This document shows positions 5,700-11,572 of a stretch of DNA of 11,572 bases, one piece after another; the stretch's first letter is position 1, and every line of letters starts with the position of its first letter. The notes beneath the pieces are model-generated. The model had not been told where the DNA came from and did no database searches. It was given only the letters and a program-made list of their open reading frames with translations. Location of the stretch: contig JAJDAI010001259.1 in assembly GCA_029261955.1 (NCBI GenBank), positions 1-11,572 on the forward strand, written 5' to 3'. The translations under genes and the position numbers were made by a program. The DNA is from Deltaproteobacteria bacterium (GTDB lineage Bacteria; Myxococcota_A; UBA796; UBA9615).

Positions 5700-5728
5700 A
5701 CCCACTTCCAGAAACCGAGGAACGCCGC

Positions 5729-7321
<1,593 letters not shown>

Positions 7322-7330
7322 GCTCGTCGC

Positions 7331-7345
7331 GCCCGTCTTGCGGGC
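7331..7345 (+). other. short hairpin after groEL
   Basis: GCCCG and CGGGC form a 5-bp stem around a 5-nt loop, 10 nt after the groEL stop. It is not followed by a T-run. It may help stabilise the mRNA end ahead of the larger hairpin downstream. Confidence 0.35.
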
Positions 7346-7359
7346 AACCGGAATGCATT

Positions 7360-7389
7360 GGTCCCGGTCGGGTTCTCCCGGCCGGGGCC
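7360..7389 (+). terminator. strong hairpin terminator-like structure after groEL
   Basis: A 13-bp stem (7360-7372 with 7377-7389) closes a TTCT tetraloop. Eleven pairs are Watson-Crick and two are T-G (7362 with 7387, 7368 with 7381). These pair as G-U only in RNA made from the plus strand, the groESL direction; in the opposite RNA they would be A-C mismatches. The bases after it (TTGCACTTGG) are not a proper U-run, so termination may be incomplete or factor-assisted. Confidence 0.7.
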
Positions 7390-7448
7390 TTGCACTTGGC
7401 TCCCGTGAACAACACGTTTCGCGGGCCGCTGGCCCCCTCAGAACCCGC

Positions 7449-7457
7449 TGGTAGACT
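7449..7457 (+). promoter_or_regulatory. extended -10 promoter for a leaderless lgt-like mRNA
   Basis: TGG followed by TAGACT matches the extended -10 form TGnTATAAT, with four of six hexamer bases. The hexamer ends 8 nt before the A of the start codon at 7466, so transcription would begin at or within 1-2 nt of the ATG. No Shine-Dalgarno is present in that gap, which agrees with a leaderless message. No good -35 is visible. Confidence 0.5.
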
Positions 7458-7465
7458 CCGCCGCC

Positions 7466-8488
7466 ATGATTCCGTACTTCCGCCCCGACGCGCTGATGCT
7501 GATCCAGGGACCCGTCGACATCGGGCCGATCACGCTGCAGAACATCGCCATCCAGCCCTGGGGCGTGATGGTGGCCCTGGCCTTCTTCATCGCCAGTTGG
7601 GTCGGCCAGCAGCACGCGAAGAAGCGGGGCATCGACCCCAAGGTCTACGCGGACATCGTCGTCTGGATGGCCGGCGGCGCGCTCGTCTTTGGCCACCTCG
7701 GCCACGTGCTCTACGAGCCCGAGAGCTACCTCGCCGACCCCATCAAGCTGCTCCAGGTCTGGAACGGCCTGTCGTCCATGGGCGGCTTCTTCGGCTGCAC
7801 GGTGCTCGCCATCATCTACTTCAGGCGGCAGGGCATCACCCCCTTCAAGGGCGGCGACATCCTGATGATCGCGCTCGCGATGGGCTACGTCTTCGGACGC
7901 CTCGGCTGCTTCATCGTGCACGACCACCCCGGCAAGACCGTGGACGAGGTCAGCCCCATCGTGGCCAGCACCCTGGGCTTCCTGGCCGTGCAGTACCCCG
8001 ACCGGGAGCGCATCGAGCAGAAGGGCAGCAAGGAGCTCGAGAAGCACCCCAAGAACTGGACGAAGCTCCAGAAGCGGGGCGAGACCGCCGGCTGGACGGA
8101 CGACCGCCTGGCCTACGAGGTCGGGCTGGAGTCCTGGCACATCCCGCGCAAGGCGGTGGGCAGCAAGCGCTTCGATCTCGGGCTCATGGACGCGCTGCTC
8201 GCCTTCACGGTCTTCCTGATCCTGAGCTTGCTGGCGCGCAAACCCCGACCCGAAGGCTTCCTGCTCGCGCTGACCCCGCTCATGTACATGCCCGTGCGGC
8301 TGTTCTGGGACACCCTGCGCAACGAGGACCTCAGCCAGCAGGACACGCGCTACGGGGGCTTCACGCCCGCTCAGTACGGCGCCGTCATCATGATCATCCT
8401 CGGCGTGGTGACCATGAGCTTCGCGCTCAAGAAGGCCAAGTGGCCGGCCGAGGGCACGAAGGAGTGGACGCCGCCAGCGGGTGACTAG
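7466..8488 (+). CDS. divergent prolipoprotein diacylglyceryl transferase (Lgt)-family membrane protein
   Basis: A 340-residue, multi-pass membrane protein. Hydrophobic segments are visible near residues 31-49, 62-82, 103-120, 130-150, 237-257, 264-281 and 303-321. The Lgt signature region is recognisable as GRLGCFIVHDHPG (144-156), and PVRLFWDTLR (276-285) matches the last conserved block. Canonical Lgt transfers diacylglycerol to lipobox cysteines in the inner membrane. Several residues important in the E. coli enzyme look replaced in a by-eye alignment: Tyr26 to Trp32, His103 to Met105, Asn146 to Cys148, and Glu243 to Asp282. Arg143 and Arg239 are kept as Arg145 and Arg278. A charged insert of about 80 residues (156-235) replaces the shorter loop of the 291-residue E. 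coli protein. It may be a paralogue with a different lipid or acceptor, or a lineage-specific Lgt. The kinase gene overlaps its 3' end by 8 nt. Confidence 0.8.
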   Translation: MIPYFRPDALMLIQGPVDIGPITLQNIAIQPWGVMVALAFFIASWVGQQHAKKRGIDPKVYADIVVWMAGGALVFGHLGHVLYEPESYLADPIKLLQVWNGLSSMGGFFGCTVLAIIYFRRQGITPFKGGDILMIALAMGYVFGRLGCFIVHDHPGKTVDEVSPIVASTLGFLAVQYPDRERIEQKGSKELEKHPKNWTKLQKRGETAGWTDDRLAYEVGLESWHIPRKAVGSKRFDLGLMDALLAFTVFLILSLLARKPRPEGFLLALTPLMYMPVRLFWDTLRNEDLSQQDTRYGGFTPAQYGAVIMIILGVVTMSFALKKAKWPAEGTKEWTPPAGD

Positions 8489-11400
8489 GACGTTCCAGCT
8501 GGGGCCCTTCCGCCTGGAGGGGCCCGCCGTGCACGGCAGCACCAGCGAGGTGTGGCGCGGCGTGCACGAGGAGCTGGGGCGGGAGGTCGCGGTCAAGTTC
8601 CTCTCCGGGGGTGACCTGGACGGGCCGGACTTCGCCGCCGCCGTGCGGGACGAGGTGCGCGCCGTCGCCGCGCTGGACCACCCCGGCATCGTGCGTCTGT
8701 ACGACCACGGGATCGCGCCGGAGGGCAGCCCGCGCCCCGGCGCGCCCTACCTGCTCATGGAGTGGGCCGACCAGGGCAGCATCGACGGCTGGGAGCCGGC
8801 GGACTGGACCGAGGCGCGAGACCTGGTCCGCAGCCTGCTCGGCGCGCTCGCCCACGCCCACGCCCGCCGCGTGCTGCACCTGGACCTCAAGCCAGCCAAC
8901 GTGCTGCGCTGCGGCCCGGAGAATCGCCGCCCGGGCGTCAAGCTGGCCGACTTCGGCAACGCGAGCCGGCGCATCGAGGCCGGGGCGCCCGCCCGCGGCA
9001 CCCCGAAGTACATGAGCCCCGAACAGGCCGCGTCGCGCCCCGGGGAATTCGGCCCCTGGAGCGATCTCTACGCCCTGGGCGGCCTCGTCTTTCGCCTCGT
9101 GACCGGCCAGCCGGCGGTGCCCGGCGACACGGTCCACCAGGTCACCTGGGCCCACCTCCAGGGCGATCGCAACCCCTGGACCCCGCGTCTCGCCGTGCCC
9201 GCGGGTCTGGAGCGCTGGGTGGCGGATCTGCTCCAGGTGGACTGGCGGCTGCGCCCGGTCTCGGCTGCGACTGCGCTGGAGTCGCTGGACGCGCTCGACG
9301 GGAGCGAGGCTCCGCGCGCCGAGCCGGGGCGGGGCTGGGACCGGCTGGCGGCGGGGCTGGGGCTCTTCGGCTTGCGGGTGACCCCCGTCGTGGGCCGCGC
9401 GGTGGAGCAAGCGGCGCTGCGGCGCTCCCTCCGGTCTGCGGTGCGGCGTGCGCGCGCCCGGGCCGTGCTGCTGGAGGGCCCCTCGGGGTGCGGCAAGTCG
9501 CGCCTCGCGCGCTGGCTCTGCGAAGAGGCCGAGGAGACGGGCGCGGGGCTCGCGCTGCGTGCCCGCTTCGGCGGCGGCGCGGGGGCCGGTCTGGCCGGCA
9601 TGGTGCTCGACGGCATCGGCGCCGCCGGCCTGGATGGCGTCGAAGAGCACGCCGCGGCCCGCCTGGGCGAGGACGTGGCGACCGAGTTCCTGGCTGCCTT
9701 CGGGCGGGGATCCTCGGCCCCGGCGGCTCAGCGGTGGAGCGCCATCATGCGCTGCGTCGCGGCCCTGGGCCGGGGGCGTCCCGTCGTCGTCTGGCTCGAC
9801 GACCTGCACGAGGGTGGCGAAGGCCTGGGCTTCGTCCGCTGGGCCCTGATGCAGGTGGAGCAGCCGCTGCTGATCGTCGGCACGGTGCAGCAGGAGGCGC
9901 TGGCCGCCGCGCCCGAGGAGGCCGCGGCCGTCGAGGCCCTGCGCGAGCAGCGCGGGGTGACCCCCATCCGCCTGGCGGCCCTGGACGTGATCGAGCTGCG
10001 GGAGATGGTCGAGCGCTCGCTCTGCCTGGAGGGCGAGGCCGCCGACCTGCTGGCCCAGCGCAGCGGCGGCAACCCGCTCTTCGCGGAGCAGGTGGCGGCA
10101 GCCTGGATCGACGGCGGCATGCTGGTGCCCGGCTCGGGCGGCTTCCGACTCCGGCCCGACGCCGATCCCCGCGTGCCCGTGGCCCTGTCCGAGGTCTGGG
10201 GGCGCCGCCTGGACGAGCTGCTCGGGCCCGGAGACCGGCCGGCCCTGGAGCTCGCGGCCTGCCTCGGCCACACCGTCGACTCCGCCCTGTGGCGCCGCGC
10301 CTGCGCCGGCCTGCCCGATGCCTCCGGCCAGCTCGAACAGCTCCTGGAGGCGGGCCTGGCGAAGGCGGGCTCGGCGGGCTGGTCCTTCGTGCACGGCATG
10401 CTGCGCGAGGCCCTGCTGGAGCGCGCGCTGCTCGGGGGTCGCCTGGCCCGACACCACGCAGCCATCGCCGACACGCTGCACGACCCCGATCCCGCGACCC
10501 TCGCCTGGCACCAGCTCGAGGCCGGGCGCTTCGAGCAGGCCCTGCCTCACTTCGACGCCGCCACCCGCGCCTGCCAGGACCGGGCCGACCACCGCGCCGT
10601 CGCTGCGCTGCTCGACGGCATCGACCGCGCCCTCGACGGCCTGGGCCTCGGCCCCGACGACCCCCGGAGGGCCCCAGCCCGCGTGCTCCGCGCCTCTGCC
10701 GTGCGGGCCCGTGCTCGCTTCGACGAGGCCCTCGTGCTCGCCGAGCAGGGCCTCGCGCTGGCCGTGCACGGCGGGGACGGCGCCACCCAGGCCGCGGCGC
10801 ACCTCCAGCTGGGGCGCTGCTTCATCAACCTGGGGCGGCACGCGGAGGCCGAGGAGTCACTCCAGCAGGCGACCGCGCTGGCGGAGCTGGTCGAAGCGGA
10901 CGAGGTCGGGGCGCAGGCGGAGCGCATGCTCGGCGTGGCGCTGCTCTTCCAGGGCCGCCTCGATGAGTCCAAGCCTCACCTCCAGCGCGGGCTGGCCGCC
11001 TGGGATGCCCTGGGCCGGCCCGGCCGCGCGGCCTGGTGCGCCATCAACCTGGGTCAGCTGGCCAAGCAGGCGGGCGACCTGGACACCGTGGAGCGCTGGC
11101 TCGACGAGGCCCGCGCGCGCTTCCTGGTCGCCGGCAGCCGCGTCGGCCTCGCCGAGTGCGACAACGGCCTGGGCGAGGTGCACCGCCAGCGCGGCGAGCT
11201 GCCCCAAGCCTCCGCGCGCTACACCGAGGCCCTCGCCTGGTACCGCGCCGCCGGCAGCTCCGACGTGCCCATCGCGGCCGCAAACCTGGGGCTGGTCGAG
11301 CTCGCCCGGGGCCGCTGGGAGCACGCCGAGCGGTCGCTGCGCGCGGCGCGCGAGACCCTGGAGGCGCAGCAGCGGCTGGAGATCGTCGGGATCCTCGACA

Positions 11401-11572
11401 TCGCGCTGGCCGCCTGCGTCTCGGCGCGCGGACGCCCCGAGGCCTGGCGGGATCGCTTCGACGCGGGCCGCGACGCGCTGACCCGCACGGGCTTCGTCTA
11501 CCTGGACGTCGCCTGGGCGGCCGAACGCGCAGCGGAGCACGCGCCGAGCGATCACGATCGGCGGGATGCGCT
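8481..11572 (+). CDS. Ser/Thr protein kinase-STAND-type ATPase-TPR fusion (partial, runs off the window)
   Basis: A GTG at 8481-8483 opens a frame of 1030 codons without a stop to the window edge. Residues 1-270 are a protein kinase: VAVK Lys39, helix C Glu58, catalytic HLDLKPAN (133-140, Asp135), DFG (157-159) and SPE (179-181). The glycine loop (14-24) is degenerate and HRD is HLD, so it may be a non-RD kinase. Residues 300-560 form an ATPase: Walker A GPSGCGKS (333-340), Walker B VVVWLDDLHE (435-444), then SGGNPLFAEQ (528-537). FVHGMLREALLERAL (637-651) is typical of the arm after such ATPases. At least five TPR units follow in 771-964. The layout is that of PknK-like regulators common in myxobacteria; targets are unknown. 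The AGGAG at 8460-8464 is too far (16 nt) to be a normal ribosome site. The 8-nt overlap with the lgt-like gene (GTGACTAG) points to translational coupling. Confidence 0.9.
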   Translation, partial: MTRTFQLGPFRLEGPAVHGSTSEVWRGVHEELGREVAVKFLSGGDLDGPDFAAAVRDEVRAVAALDHPGIVRLYDHGIAPEGSPRPGAPYLLMEWADQGSIDGWEPADWTEARDLVRSLLGALAHAHARRVLHLDLKPANVLRCGPENRRPGVKLADFGNASRRIEAGAPARGTPKYMSPEQAASRPGEFGPWSDLYALGGLVFRLVTGQPAVPGDTVHQVTWAHLQGDRNPWTPRLAVPAGLERWVADLLQVDWRLRPVSAATALESLDALDGSEAPRAEPGRGWDRLAAGLGLFGLRVTPVVGRAVEQAALRRSLRSAVRRARARAVLLEGPSGCGKSRLARWLCEEAEETGAGLALRARFGGGAGAGLAGMVLDGIGAAGLDGVEEHAAARLGEDVATEFLAAFGRGSSAPAAQRWSAIMRCVAALGRGRPVVVWLDDLHEGGEGLGFVRWALMQVEQPLLIVGTVQQEALAAAPEEAAAVEALREQRGVTPIRLAALDVIELREMVERSLCLEGEAADLLAQRSGGNPLFAEQVAAAWIDGGMLVPGSGGFRLRPDADPRVPVALSEVWGRRLDELLGPGDRPALELAACLGHTVDSALWRRACAGLPDASGQLEQLLEAGLAKAGSAGWSFVHGMLREALLERALLGGRLARHHAAIADTLHDPDPATLAWHQLEAGRFEQALPHFDAATRACQDRADHRAVAALLDGIDRALDGLGLGPDDPRRAPARVLRASAVRARARFDEALVLAEQGLALAVHGGDGATQAAAHLQLGRCFINLGRHAEAEESLQQATALAELVEADEVGAQAERMLGVALLFQGRLDESKPHLQRGLAAWDALGRPGRAAWCAINLGQLAKQAGDLDTVERWLDEARARFLVAGSRVGLAECDNGLGEVHRQRGELPQASARYTEALAWYRAAGSSDVPIAAANLGLVELARGRWEHAERSLRAARETLEAQQRLEIVGILDIALAACVSARGRPEAWRDRFDAGRDALTRTGFVYLDVAWAAERAAEHAPSDHDRRDA

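Noticed and set aside
5024..5728. Long in-frame extension upstream of groEL that would fuse extra N-terminal sequence
   Set aside because: It would run through the control region and groES in a different frame. The canonical GroEL start with a good ribosome site is at 5729.
8427..10841. Open frame of 804 codons on the minus strand, and a 734-codon plus-strand frame at 8762-10966
   Set aside because: Both are out of frame with the kinase-ATPase-TPR gene, whose motifs run in order through this whole region. The alternative products are Arg/Gly/Pro- or Gly/Ala/Gln-rich without motifs.

Overview
The window is very GC-rich and gene-dense. The probable source is a myxobacterium-like or other delta-proteobacterial-grade organism (Myxococcota or an uncultured relative). 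This rests on an Asp-rich linker behind a lipoprotein cysteine (runs of DDDDD/DDDDS), a very large Ser/Thr kinase-ATPase-TPR fusion, and overall base composition. No rRNA or taxon-specific marker is present, so the placement is an inference.

Layout. (1) Positions 1-1618, minus strand: a lipoprotein with a calcineurin-like phosphoesterase domain, then an ECF-type sigma factor, then the first 25 codons of a gene that overlaps the sigma gene by ATGA and leaves the window. (2) 1699-3432, plus strand: a stand-alone AceK (isocitrate dehydrogenase kinase/phosphatase), divergent from the lipoprotein. (3) 3433-3701: a 269-bp gap between convergent genes, mostly filled by a 171-bp element with 30-nt inverted arms (29/30 match) built from CGTTGC hexamers. 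(4) 3702-5180, minus strand: a two-gene operon of a lipoprotein with a jelly-roll-like domain followed 18 nt later by a TrmB-type regulator. (5) 5181-5408: a divergent control region with three inverted repeats, one placed like an operator for the lipoprotein-TrmB operon. (6) 5409-7321, plus strand: groES-groEL, closed by a strong hairpin at 7360-7389. (7) 7466 to the right edge, plus strand: a divergent Lgt-like membrane protein overlapping by 8 nt a GTG-started kinase-ATPase-TPR gene of at least 1030 codons that runs off the window.

How the parts may work together. The chaperonin pair and AceK are housekeeping or metabolic control genes. The lipoprotein-TrmB pair looks like a small self-regulated circuit. 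The Lgt-like/kinase pair is the least conventional part: a membrane protein of the lipoprotein-modification family with several canonical catalytic residues replaced, apparently translationally coupled to a large signalling protein. No mobile-element genes, CRISPR array, tRNA or rRNA were found. The only gap near 300 bp is 3433-3701, described as an element below.
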